Assembly: GCA_036874045.1 (NCBI GenBank)
Contig: CM072346.1
Span: forward strand, 11,570,001 to 11,634,000
Reading direction: 5' to 3'
DNA length: 64,000 bases
From: Cymodocea nodosa
Lineage: Eukaryota > Streptophyta > Magnoliopsida > Alismatales > Cymodoceaceae
Shown: piece by piece, positions 11,827-24,305 of the stretch
How the letters are laid out: each line of letters begins with the position of its first letter
How positions within the stretch are numbered: the stretch's first letter is position 1
Program-made: the position numbers and the translations under genes
The notes under the pieces: model-generated
The model's input: only the letters and a program-made list of their open reading frames with translations
Databases searched by the model: none
What the model was told of the DNA's origin: nothing

Positions 11827-14800
11827 TGTTGAGTATTTTGTTTTGATGAAGTGTGCTAAATGAATGTAATCATATTTACTAAATTACTATTGTTTGTGTA
11901 AGTAAATTTAGAACATCAATTAATACATAAAAAGTTTATTGATATAAATACTTGTTTGTAATAGATATGAAATTATGCTATGTTAAATAACTAGTCGTTA
12001 AGTGTAAACACTTTTATGTGTTGTTAAATTAACGGCAAAAGCACAAATTTTACATTTATAACCGCAAGCGCACGATGCCCATTGTAATAAGTATATGCAA
12101 GTACGAGTCGAATCCACAAGGAGTTTGTCTTAAATAATTTTATTAAAATGATTATCTGATTAAATATCTACATTAAACTAATTCATAATTAAACTCTAAT
12201 TACTTAATATTAATATACAAAATTCGTAGCACAATTGAAGTTTATAAGATTACCCCAAAATCCAATTAGTTATGATAAGATATTTAAGAAATCAATGAGT
12301 ATTAATCCGAAAATCATAGCATTTATGCTCGAATTTTAACTCTAATAACTTCCAACTTGAACGTTTAAAAATCCAGAATAAATAATGGTTGTAAAGATCC
12401 TCGAAATATCTTTCAAATGGCAGTGATTTCGTAGACTAACACAAATTAAAATGCTGGAAATATCTTATTTAAGAAAGGGGTGTAGACGGTTATGGAAACT
12501 TTCCAAAAACGCACCTTCGGTTCAAAAATCAAATCTCCGTCAAATCTTCATGAAATGCTATGAAATAAGCGTGCCTTGAGAGTAGATCCATTACACTAAC
12601 AAGGAAAATTTACAGAACTGAATTCCACAAAATACACGACGCAAGCACAGCACAGGCGTCGAGCTCAAAACTAGCACTCAATAGAGACTCAAAATTGTTG
12701 GTACCTTCACAAAATAAAATCGAAAAGCTTTGAAAAACATTCTAAAAAATTCTAAAACTTTGTAAACTTGTTCTACACTCATTATACTTACAAAACAAAA
12801 CAAAAAATAGAATTTAGAGATGACGAACAAGTGCATACAATTTGAAGAAAAGCAACTAACATTCTAGCCATTTAAGAAACGGAAAACTACCTTCACAATT
12901 TACACTATCACCATCATTGACACGAAACATATGATATGAACTCAATTCTTATATCAATTAACATCAAAACAATATATAATCTTTAATTTAGAACATTTGA
13001 AACAAAGATTTATGCATAGAATTTCGTTCTTCCATATACTCAAACTATACTCATACATATAAAATTGTAAAACATGAAACTAGTACGAGGATCTCTCCTT
13101 TCCATCATACATTTTAATCTTCCATGTTTCTTCAAGCAATGACTCTCTAAAGTCCTTGAAATCGATGCTCCACAGGGCTATCACCACCTCTAGCACGTCC
13201 AAGTGAAGCTTCTAAGGTTGCCTTGAAGTAGAGTGGTGTACGTCCTCAAGATCTTGCCTCCAAGACCCACAACTTTGGCTTCCACATCTAAGAATGGTGC
13301 TTCTGATGACTCAACCCTGAAGATCCTAACCTTTTGCTCCACTCCAAATCAGTCACACGAGCCTCCCAATCCAGCAAGATGAACGCCCAAGGAGATCCTA
13401 ACGTATGACCGTCTGAATTGAAGAGAATGTGTCTTCTAGGAGGAGTGGAAGACACCAAAGCTCACCATTCTTGAAGGGAGCTTGTTCAAGATCAAGGGGA
13501 AGATGGGACTTTTCGAATGAAGATGTTGGAATGGTTGGAACCGTCGACTACAAATGTGTTGGAAGAGGAGGAGATAGCCTACAATTGTGCGGTCAAACAC
13601 TTTAAATACTCTAGGCTTTTGTTGCTTGGGCTCCAATAAGTTGCATCCAATGGCTCACGTTTTTTTCCTCTTTGATCCACCTTGATTTCATGATTTATTG
13701 ACCTATAAAACTCAAAACCAAGTTGGATGCACATATACATTGAATATAAATCATATGATGCAAATATAGTATACATGCATGCATGAATTGCTATATATGG
13801 AAAGTTGCCAAATTAGGAAGGTTTTGGTCTACAACTTTTTCACATGTACATACATGAATTACTTAAAGTTCTTTAGTTTAACATCATATTTAAGTGATTT
13901 GGCAATCATACAATGTATATAAAGTCATACATTGAAGAATTATAAGAATTATGTCTAATACAAGGGCTATTGACTAAGTGTTTAATTGATAAAGGATAAA
14001 TTTGTACATTATCAACTATTTAATCCCTAATTCATGCATATGTCTAAAAATATGATTTTCATGTAATCTTTCATAAGAACATATATAATGATGACTTATA
14101 ATCCTTAACATGCATGAATTAACATATATAAAATGCACAAATTGATACTTTACATTAAGTTATACTAACTTTTCATTTAACTAAACGTTAAGTTAATGTG
14201 TACTTTTATTGTAAAGCATGATATGTTTTAAAGTTGTATTTTCTATATCATGTATAGTGCATGTTAAGATAATTTGTTGAGTTAGTGCGTTATTTGTAAA
14301 AAGGTCACGTGAGAACTCATTGAGTTATAGGCTTAAAGGTTAAAATAGGTCACGTGAGAACTTATGAAGTTAGTGAACAAAAGGTTAAAATGAAGAGACG
14401 AACTCGTTAAGTTAGTATTATACATGTGGTGAAATTAAAGTTTACGAATGTTATATTGTATCACGTGAGTTGCACATGTTTAACTCGTTAAGTTAACATA
14501 ACTAAATGCGTTGAGTTGCTATATTGAACACTAAGGCAACACATTAGGTTAGCGTTATAAACTTAAAGTTATTATTCTTGCACGTGGTAAATACTTTATT
14601 GTTTAAAACATTTATTTATTACTGGTTTGTTGAGTTATCAGTAACACAACAGAGTTGGTTCGCTAAGTTAACTATAACACCACAAAGTTGGTTTGTTGAG
14701 TTAGCGTAACACCACAGACTTAGTTCATTGAGTTAGTTACAGTACTTGTCACGTGATTTGGCACATGATGAACTCGTTAAGTTAGATACATTAAGTTATA

Positions 14801-15567
14801 AATCTACTTGTTTTACTCGTTTAGTTGACATTAACACAATGACTTGTTATTACACTTGATGAAAAATTTTGGACGAGAAAGTTTATTTTGCAAGAAATTT
14901 TTCAGAGATCCAGGATTGATGATTAAAGAAAATTTGAAAGGAAAATGTGTGGTAGACGTGTGTATTTCGATGAAGGAAAAAGAGAAGATGTGAAGAGTGG
15001 AAAACTAATTGTGGTTAAACGTGGAGGATATGCATGAAGTTAATATACAATATAAAAGGTATAGAATTCTCATTGATCAATTATCCGTACACACCAAACG
15101 AAATATATTTTCAGGGATTAAAACACCTCTCCAAGGAAAAACTCTCAGATAAAAGAAAATTCAGTGAAGAAGAGAGTCAAATATATGTCATTGAAGATTT
15201 GAAGAATCAAAAGAAAGCAAATTTGGTGAAGTAGAGAAAGTTAGATATTTGTCATTGAAGAATTGTAGAAGAAAAGAAGAAGAAGAATAAGAAGAAAAAT
15301 CTCAAACAGGGAGAAATATTTTAAATTTCGCAAATTAGTTTTCTCTATTTGTAGTTATGAAATTGATTAGATGAAATATGGTATCATTATATAATTGCAT
15401 CTACAATTTCTGAGGAGAATTGAATTGTATATTGTAATTGAAACCTTAAATAAAATGATTTGATTAAAACAGTATCTTGACATGTTTTTAATTTTGAAGT
15501 TTCAATTATATTTAAATATGTTAAAAACACAATTCACCCTCCTCTTGTGTAGTCATTTGATCCTACA
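11827..15567 (+). repeat. 5′ LTR of the copia element, interrupted
   Basis: The LTR starts TGTTGAGTATTTTG at 11827 and ends GATCCTACA at 15567, right before the PBS. Removing the solo LTR at 12003-14154 and one TTAAG copy leaves about 1584 bp. It shares its sequence with the minus-strand solo LTR at 7753-9489. It is rich in GTTAAGTTA/GTTGAGTTA and CACGTG words. Transcription signals cannot be placed exactly. Confidence 0.85.
12003..14154 (-). mobile_element. Athila-like solo LTR nested in the copia LTR
   Basis: The ends TGTAAA...TTTACA are inverted and the insert is flanked by TTAAG on both sides (11998-12002 and 14155-14159). The interrupted copia LTR reads through when the insert and one TTAAG are removed, matching the uninterrupted copy at 7753-9489. 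Near 12060-12120 the minus strand reads TTGTGGATTCGACTCGTACTTGC in part, characteristic of the 3′ end of Athila LTRs. About 2152 bp, no coding frame of note. Its family differs from the Athila LTRs at 24306 and 44608. Confidence 0.85.
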
Positions 15568-15569
15568 AG

Positions 15570-15582
15570 TGGTATCAGAGCC
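15570..15582 (+). promoter_or_regulatory. Copia primer-binding site (tRNA-Met)
   Basis: TGGTATCAGAGCC, the standard plant copia PBS, lies two bases after the LTR end. It fixes the orientation and the LTR boundary. Confidence 0.95.
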
Positions 15583-15766
15583 AGTTAATAATCTTTGATA
15601 TAAAATCGATACCAACTTAATTAATATTAGAGCTTATTCTACCTTCCTTTTTTTAAATAGAAATTAATATCTGAGTATATGTTTAACTTTGTTGATTTTA
15701 GACTCAAATTGTTTTCTAAAGTTTTAAACTATTTAAAATCTTATAGGTTGAAAAATCTAAGGTAAG

Positions 15767-17996
15767 ATGGCTACTGGAAATGGTAATTTTTCTTTGTATG
15801 AAGACCAAAATCTTAATCGTCCTCCTTTATTTGATGGAATACATTTTGAATATTAAAAATATAAGATGATAGTTTTTCTTCAAAGTATAGATCACAAGTT
15901 GTGATTTATGATTTTTAAACCATATACTCCTTTAACTACTCCTTATAATACTTGGACAATTATTGAAAAAGAAAATGAAACTCTAAATGCAAAAGGCTTA
16001 AATATCTTATTTTGTATATTGAGTTATAAACAGTTCAGTAAAGTGTTGGTATATAAATCTGCTTATGAGGTGTGACATGCATTAGAAGTTTCATATGAAG
16101 GTAATTCTCAAGTTAAAGAGACTAAGATTAATATGTTAATTCATAAGTATGAATTCTTTAAGATGCATGAAGACGAAAGTGTTTCTAAGATGTTTTCCAG
16201 ATTCCTAGATATCATAAACTCTTTAAAATACTTAGGAAAGAATTTTGAGCAGAAGGATTTGGTGAAAAATTTTTTAGATCCTTAAGTTTTAAATGGTCTC
16301 AGAAAGTGACATCAATTGAGGAATCACGAGACTTAAATGTTTATACTATAAATGAACTTATAGGAAATTTAACTGCTTATGAAGTTCAATTAAATGATTC
16401 ACCAAGTCACAATAAATTAAAAATGAAGAAATAAATAGCCTTAATTTAGATTTTGAAATATCAACTGATTTTGGCGATGATTTGATTTTGCAGACTAGGA
16501 AATTCAAGAAAGCATGGAATCTAGAAAACAGTAAAGGAACATAAATGACAAACCCTTAACGTCAAAGTCACTGAATGAAAAGAATTCTTCATTTAAAAAG
16601 TATGTATGTTACAACTACAAGAAAATTAGACATATTTCTCTAGATTGTCCTATAAGGAAAAATGAAAAGCAAAGTAAGACAAATAAGAAGAAGAAGATTT
16701 AGAAATCTCAAAAAAAGTTTTATAAGAAAAAGACTTTGAAGGTCACTTGGGATGACACATCAGAAGAGTCTAAATCTGAGGAATTATCATCAAAATCTTC
16801 ACATTCAGAAGAATAACAAGAGTTAGAAGATGTTGCTCATGTGTGCTTCATGGCAGATGAGTCTGAGGTAATATCTGATCTTGAAAGTCATTCAGATTTT
16901 AACTTTGATGAATTATTATGTGCTTATTATGCATTATTACAAAAACTTAAAGTTTGTAAACTGAAAAATAAGAATATTAGAAACTCTTTGTCTATTATGG
17001 AAGAAGAAAATTGTTTCCTGTCTACTACTTTAGAAAAGTTTAAAAGTGATAATGAAAATCATGCTAAAGATTTGCATAAATTTAAATTTAATGAATGTGT
17101 CTTGCATGAATAAATACAAAATATAAATGTTGAAAAATTAAAGATAGAATCTGAAAATAAAAAGTTGAGAAACAAGATAAATGATCTTGAGTTGATAAAT
17201 TAAAAATGAGAGAGCTAGATTTAAATTCCACCATTGAGAAATGAGATTTAAGTCAAACTAAGTTAGACAAACTAACTAGTACCCTTGCAGTGTCATATAA
17301 ATTTGGCTTAGGATTTGATTATCCTGAATCTCAAGCCAATAAAGAATTTATTAGTTGCAGTTCAAGTAAATCTAAGACTAAAATTTATTTTATCATGAAA
17401 CAATGTAATAAATATATAGAAGTATGTACTTAAAGGGATGAATCATGTAATAATAATATAAACCAATGTGATTTATCTAAATGTACTTCTAACATGACTA
17501 TCAATGTTTCTAAAAATCTTGTTTCTTGTTCTAAAAATTCAGTTACTAATGTTTCTAAAATTTCAAACAATTGTGGTAAAGTGAAAATTCGGAAACCTAA
17601 GCATGAAATTTAAAACACTAGTATTAGACTAATTACTAGTTCTGCATGTTTTTATCTGAAAATTCATGTGTAGAAAAAGATTTTATATGTACTAAAAATT
17701 TAAATACAAGTACGAAATCTTGGTACGAACTTACTGAAATGTATGAGCATGACTAAAATAAATTAACATCTGATAAAAATCAATTTGGTCTTGGTTATAC
17801 TACATTTGAAAATAAAAAGAATATTAATAAGAGTAATAGTTCTATAAGTGAGTATGAAGCTAATGATAAATCAATAGTACTTACAACTAATAAGAATATA
17901 AATGATAATGTTAGACTATTTTTAAACAAAAAGAAGAAATATGCTTTTAATAAACTTGGTCCTCAAAGACATTGGATACCAAGAAACAGTTCTTAA
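15767..17996 (+). pseudogene. Copia Gag pseudogene
   Basis: The ATG at 15767 begins a Sirevirus-type Gag with an NRPPLFDG motif near residue 17, a gag core (KYEFFKMHEDE, FSRFLDIINSLKYLGK) and a degenerate knuckle at about 16607-16650 (CYNYKK-RHISLDC). A long Lys/Asn/Glu-rich coiled-coil follows (16840-17900), ending in a GPQRHWIP motif and a stop at 17994-17996. At least eight in-frame stops, several at positions where related Gags have Trp (for example after FEY and HKL). Product would form the virus-like particle; here it is dead. Confidence 0.85.
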
Positions 17997-18011
17997 TTTG
18001 TTTTGTAGGAG

Positions 18012-20980
18012 AAAACAACATTAAAATGGATTTTGGATAGTGGAGCATCAAGTCACATGATTGGACAGAAAAGCCTACTGAAAAAGTTTACAAATACCAA
18101 GAAAGGAAGTGTAATATTTGGAAACAAAAGCAAGGAAAAAATCATAGGTATGGGCAATGTTCAAATAACTTCTACTTGTGTTATTTTGAATGTACTGTAT
18201 GTAGAAAACCTAGGATTTAATTTGCTGAGTGTTATAAAACTAATTGATAATAGATACTATGTATTGTTTGAAGATAATGTATGCAAAATTATTGATAAAA
18301 TTATAGATGAACCTAAGTTTATTGCTAAAAGAAAAGGTTTTGTATGTATTTTATTTTTACCTTTTGGTGTAATTGATTTAAATTCATGTTTGCTAGTTGA
18401 AACTAGTGATGCATATCTTTGGCATAGAAGGATCAGACATATAAATATGAAATTGTTGCATAAATTATCTAGAAAAAATTTAGTGAGAGGTTTACCAAAG
18501 ATTAAATACTCAAAGAATTTCATGTGTGATGCATGTGAGTTAGGTAAACTTCATAAAAACTCTTTTAAATCCAAAACTGATATATCAAGCAAGAGAGTCT
18601 TAGAACTTATATATATGGATCTATTTGGACCAACAAGAATCATGAGTCTTGGTGGTAAACGATATGTATTTGTTTTAGTAGATGACTTCTCTAGATACAC
18701 TTGGGTATATTTTCTAGCAACTAAGACAAGTTTTTGAAACGTTTAAAATGTATTGTAATCTTGTTCAAAATGAACAAAGTGTCTTTGTTCAAAAACTTAG
18801 GAGTGATCATGATACTGAATTTAAAAATGATCAAATGGATAATTACTATAAAGATCATGGCAGTGATTATAGATATTCTTTTCTTAGAGTACCTTCTCAA
18901 AATAGTGTTGTTGAGAGAAAGAATCGATCACTTTAGGAAATGACCAGAATTATGTTAAATGAACATTATTTACCTTAAAATCTTTGGGCTAAAGCAGTGA
19001 ATACAACTTGTTATATTATTAACATAAGTCACCTAAGACCTCTTGTTAATAAAACCCCTTTTGAAATTATGTATGATAGGGTTCTAAAAATTTCCTATAT
19101 GAAACCATTTGGCTGTAAGTATTTTATTCTTAGCATTAAGGATAAAAGGGATAAATTTCAAGTCAAAGTAGATGAAGGAATTTTTGTAGGTTACTCTACT
19201 AGAAGTAAAGCCTATGGAGTTTAATAGAGAAATTGAAGATTTATCTGAAAAAATTAAAAATATGAACTTAAATGATCAAACTAATGATCAAAGTGATATA
19301 CCTTCAGATGTTGGTGAGAATATTGAGGAGAATCATAGAAATTGACGTTATTCTTCATCACATCCCATCACTCAAGTCATTAGTAATACTAATGAGGGAG
19401 TTAAAACTAGAGCTTTAGTGAATTTAAATAGTATGTATATGTTTGTTTCTATGGTGGAACCAAAGAATATAGAAGAAGCATTATCTGATGAAAATTAGAT
19501 AGTGGCAATGCAAGATGAACTAAATCAATTCATAAAAAATAATGTTTGGGAATTAGTTTTTCCACTAGAAAATCAGTCCATAATAGGTACAAAGTGGATC
19601 TTTAGAAACAAAACTAATGAGATTGGTCAAGTTATAAGAAATAAAGCTAGATTAGTTGCACAAGGGTATACATAGGAAGGACTTGATTATGATGAAACAT
19701 TTGCTCCTGTGGCTATGTTACAAAGTATTAGAATATTATTGGCTTATGCTTGCTATATGGATTTTAAACTATATCAAATGGATGTAAAGAGTGCATTTCT
19801 AAATGGTTTAATTAATGAAGAAGTTTATGTGAAACAATCACCTAGATTTGACGACATTAATAATCCTGACTATGTTTATAAACTAAAGAAAGCCTTATAT
19901 GGTTTGAAGTAAGTACCTAGATCGTGGTATGAAAGATTATCTACTTTTCTTGTAGAATAAGGATATATCATGGGAAAAGTAGACCATACTCTTTTTATCA
20001 AGAAAGATGATAAAGATCATATTGTTGTTCAAATATATGTGGATGATATAGTCTTTGGAGCACTTTCTAATAAACTGATAAAAATATTTTCTGAAGAGAT
20101 GACTAGTCAATTTGCAATGAGTATGATAGGGAAACTTTCATATTTTCTAGGACTTCAAATTAAGAAAATGGATAAAAGTATATTTTTAAATTAGGAAAAA
20201 TATGTAGTTGAAATGCTTAAGAAATTTAATTTTAATGATACAAGGATTTGAGAAACTCCTATGAGTACTTTAAAGTTAGATATTGATGACATAGGAAAAT
20301 CAATAGATCAAAGAAAATACAGAAGTATGATTGATTCTTTACTTTATTTGATAGTTAGTAGACATGATATTATGTTTGCTATGTGTGCTTGTGCTAGATT
20401 TCAATCTAATCCTAAAGAATCACATTCAATTGCTGTTAAAAGAATATTTAGATATATATAAGGAACTAAAAATTTCAGACTGTATTATTCTAAGGATAGT
20501 TTAATAGATCTTATAGTATATACTGATGCTGGTTATGTAGGATCTAAATCTGATAGAAAGAGTACCAATGACACATGTCAGTTATTGGGAAATAATTTGG
20601 TGTCATGGTTTAGTAAAAAGCAAAACTATGTAGCACTTTCAACCACTAAAGTTGAATATGTTGTTGCATTGTGTTGCACTCAGATTCTATGGATAAGGCA
20701 AACTTTAGAAGATTTTGGATTATCTTATGATACAATTGAGATTTATTGTGATAGTAGTTCTACAATAAATCTTTTCAAAAATCCTATATTACATTCTAGA
20801 GCAAAGCATATAGAGGTTAGACATCATTTTCTAAGAGATAACGTAATTAAAGGAAAAATTAAATTAGGGTTTGTATCTAGTAAAAATCAATTAGCTGACA
20901 TATTTACAAAACCTCTAGATGAAAATACATTCTACAATATAAGATTAAATTTAGGTATTTGTAGGCTATGTGATGTGTAA
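18012..20980 (+). pseudogene. Copia Pol pseudogene (PR-INT-RT-RH)
   Basis: Domains in order: protease with ILDSGASSHM near 18030; GAG-pre-integrase and H-H-C-C zinc region (LWHRRIRH, CDACELGK, 18418-18550); integrase core with MDLFGPT, SDHDTEF and VVERKN acidic residues (18617-18920); RT with KARLVAQGYT, YQMDVKSAFLNG and the catalytic YVDDIVFG at about 20033; RNase H with TDAGYVG, ALSTTKVEY and HSRAKHIEVRHH; and a normal end LADIFTKPL followed by a stop at 20980. One frameshift near 18735 and stops at 18936, 18978, 19675, 19911, 19960, 20194, 20250 and 20461. Most are CAG/CAA/CGA-to-stop changes at conserved Gln or Arg positions. Confidence 0.9.
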
Positions 20981-20989
20981 AATGCGTAA

Positions 20990-22567
20990 ACTTCACAAAA
21001 GATAAACATTGTTGATGATGTTGTTTACCTCATAGATATTATATACTTATCATAAATATTTAAGTAATATCTAAACTACTACATAAGATACTATGTATTT
21101 ACAATAAAATTATAGTAGTATCTTATTGATTTTACTTATTTTTCTAAGTTTAATGGTTTTTCAAAATTTTAATTGGAAATGTCAATGAAAAACATTAAAT
21201 TCCTCTAAAATCCTGAAATTTTGATTAAGTGTTTTCTTTGGATCAATGAAAGTGCATATGATCAAGAATGAGTTTGACTTGATTGATTAAACTTGTAGAA
21301 TAATTTATATGTAAATTATATTAAGTTACTGATCAAAAGTATGAGCTTATTGAAATTGATTCATATTTTTAATAAAATCATAGACGTAAAAATTATATGA
21401 AATTTATGTTTTATTGCATTTGCATTAATGAAATACATATATACTATGATTAAAATATAAAGTGCTTACAAAGTAAAAATCTTTGAGAGTTTATTAATCA
21501 GTTTGAATACGAGCCTCTTATACTTGAGCAGATAGGTATGTAAGGATTGTTGTCCTAAAAAAGGATTTTTTAAATCTAGCAATCTAAGGTCCTGATCAGA
21601 CCTGAGATTACTAACTGAAAGCTCATTACACGGATACATTAGAAAGCTCTTGTATGATTCAAGCTTTTCAAACTAACTTTTAAAGAAAATTATCAATATT
21701 TACTATTTTGAAAAGATAAAAGTTGTTTCATTAAATATAGATATCTTTGAACCGAATATAGTTTCTACCAATATGACTGCTGATTTGTTGAATCTAAATT
21801 AGTACTTTTGAAAATGTTTATTTGAGATACATTCCTTTATTCTCCTTGTGTTAATCATATTAAGTTTAAAGTTATGTTTTGATTCATATACAGTTGGGAG
21901 TTGATGCTGGAAATCATTCTTGACAAATTCAGGATAATAGAAAATTTCTGAAAAGAAAATTTTAAAGTATAGTTATAATTAATACCTATTTTTATACAAG
22001 TATATTTTGTATGTTATTGAATATATTTGAAGTATATTTGTAGGACGAGGAATTACAATGTCCAAAACAGATTAATATCATTTAGAAGATAAATTTTAGT
22101 TAATTTGAGTTTAGTCCTCTTAAGATCTTGATGAAACAATTTAATAGACAAATAAACTATTTTAGGTTCATAGAAAGAATATTAGAATAGTTTATAATAC
22201 TCTCAAAATAATGTTTTATATAAGTTAATTATAACTTGTATGTTGTTTTCAGAAGCTTTCAGTTGAAAACATCCGAAACTTGCTTTTTAGTCAAGTATAC
22301 TAATTAGACATTATGTAAGGTAACGTGTAAGACTACCTCTAGACAGCGTTTTACTCATTAGGTTAGGTAACTCAACGAGTTATGCTTAAATTTTTCAAGT
22401 ACTTCGATTGAATAAACTTTATTCAATATTCATTTAAAACCCAAACACGACTAATAGACTCATTAAGTTATTCTACAAAAACCCTATTTAAACACTTACA
22501 ACACGAGAACTTAGGTTATCTTGTAACATCTTTCTGAAAATCTTTCCTGCTTGTTCATGTAACTACC
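20990..22567 (+). other. 3′ non-coding tail of an Athila-like element, plus strand
   Basis: No ORF. From about 21050 on, this is a diverged counterpart, in opposite orientation, of 26160-27460. Shared landmarks include GAGCAGATA-GTATGTAAGGATTG near 21525 and ATTAGAAAGCTCTTGTATGATTC near 21638. It joins the copia RNase H end somewhere in 20985-21050 and is followed at 22568 by an Athila LTR start. No polypurine tract is preserved before that LTR. Confidence 0.6.
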
Positions 22568-23140
22568 TGTTTAGAATGAAAAAGTGCATAATATTAAGGG
22601 TTAAATGATGGTTAATTACCTAATATTTAGCTTATCAAATGAGAATTAAGCTATTATATTATAATTACATTATTATATGCCTTAACGAAAGAATCTACAT
22701 AATTTCAAGGAATTAGCATTAATTAAGTATATTTTTGCACTGTCAATGAGTTATGGGCTATTTAATTCCTAAGTATCCAAATTGTTTGTTATTTTGGAGA
22801 GTTATATTTTATGTACCGGACAGTTATATTTTAAACACTTAAAGAATATTTTATTATTTCCTAGAGTACATGTGTTGAAACCTTAATGCATGACTTAAGT
22901 GGATTTTCGGTAAGTTATCTGCTAACTAACCAAAATACATTTGAGCATCGGATAGTTAGGTTTGTAAGTATTTGAAATATACTTTTACTTGTTAAGTTAG
23001 AATTATGCACGTGTTGAATTTAAATGTTTTACTATGTCATGTGAGCTACACATGTTGAACTCGAACAGTTAGCATAACTATACACGTAGAGTTACGTGAT
23101 TATGCACTAAGTTAATGTGTTGTGTTAGTGTTATGCAGAA
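22568..23140 (+). repeat. Athila-like LTR, 5′ part only, plus strand
   Basis: It starts TGTTTAGAATGAAAAAGTGC, the reverse complement of the right edge of the LTR at 24306-26158, and continues into sequence shared with 10085-10300 (AATTCCTAAGTATCC near 22767). It is broken near 23140, where copia LTR sequence begins. Confidence 0.7.
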
Positions 23141-24305
23141 ATAGGAAATGTAAACTTTCAGATAGTTAACGTTTCATTTTAGTCGAAGAGTTATGTTAAA
23201 AACTTGTATAGTTAAGTTATCTAAATGTGTGTTTTGATGTTTTAAGTTTCACGTATTTTCCATGTGCGTTCGATAATGAAAAATCAAAGAGTTAGATAAT
23301 TATTTAAGTTTTTATACGCATGGATAAATAACTGTTTGAGTTTTATAAAATGACTAACGAACAGATAAGTTTTCTTGTTTAGTCATGTGTTTTGTAGGTG
23401 CAAGAACTAGAAGAGTTACAAGTGAAAGGACCTCTAGATTTTGATAATGCAAAAATCAATGTGAGGATTTAAATTGTATTTCTTAGGCTTAACAGTTAGC
23501 AAGAGAGCAATAGTTGATATAGACAGTTCAAAGTATGCTACAAGTGATAAAAAGGATTTCGAAAGGTTACTAGGCCTAACTATCTGAAAGAGAAATATTT
23601 TCGGTGAGTTAATAGTCTAAGTATCTGAAAGGCAGTATAAAATAGTAGCAATACTATCAGACAGTTAGAAGATTAAGTATCCGATAGTTAGAAGGCTTTC
23701 GGAGAGTTAGAAAGATGGATGTATGAAGAATCAAAAAGTTACTAGAGCTAACTATCCGAAATCTTGAAGAGTTTCAGTGAGTTACAGGTATAACTATTCG
23801 AAACTTAAGTTATTGAATTTCCCACGTGTAGAAATCCAAACAGAAGCTTAAAAGAAGAATCGAAAAGTTACTAGAGCTAACTATTCGAAATCTTGAAGAG
23901 TTTTGGTGAGTTACAGGAATAACCATCCGGAACTTAAGTCAGTCTATTATGCACGTGTTGAATTAGATAAAGCAGTCGGAAACTTAACGAAGGATTTTGG
24001 AGGGTTACTGTAGCTAACTATCTGATAGTTAAATAACAGTTTGATAAGTTACAACTGCAAGTATCTGATTGAATGACAGCTCTCATTGTACGATCTGAAA
24101 TCTTACATGGCAGAAAGACTTAAGTGATTTTTTGGTGAGTTACAAACATTCTTTGGAGAGTTACATAGGTAACTATCTGAAAGTTTGAGAAAATTGGAAG
24201 GATATCTTGAAATATCTTCCTAAACGGTAACTTACCATATTTGGGACTGATATCTTACCAAGTACAGCAGAATACATCCGTTGGAAGAAAAATATGATCG
24301 TTACA
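23141..24305 (+). repeat. Mosaic of two truncated copia LTRs
   Basis: The part at 23141-23420 matches the inner part of the solo LTR at 47996-49205 (TTTCCATGTGCGTTC, GCATGGATAAATAACTG). From about 23430 to 24305 the sequence matches the first ~1250 bp of the LTR at 52466-54279 (TTTTGATAATGCAAAA start; AGTACAGCAGAATACATCCGTTG near the end), shortened by internal losses. The second piece is cut by the Athila LTR at 24306. Multiple GAGTTAGA-TAACTATCCGA words are present. Confidence 0.65.

Larger units (their letters stand above)
11827..20985 (+). mobile_element. Sirevirus-like Ty1/copia element, 3′ LTR missing
   Basis: Order: 5′ LTR, PBS, gag, protease, integrase, reverse transcriptase, RNase H, the copia order. 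The element inserted into an Athila LTR (junction at 11826/11827) and its 5′ LTR was later split by another LTR. After the RNase H stop (20980) no matching 3′ LTR follows; instead Athila tail sequence begins by about 21030, so the 3′ end was lost. The long region between zinc knuckle and protease and the tRNA-Met PBS fit Sireviruses. Confidence 0.85.

Noticed and set aside
13436-13776. Minus-strand frames of 65-66 codons in the solo LTR
   Set aside because: They lie inside an LTR defined by a target duplication and show no known domain.
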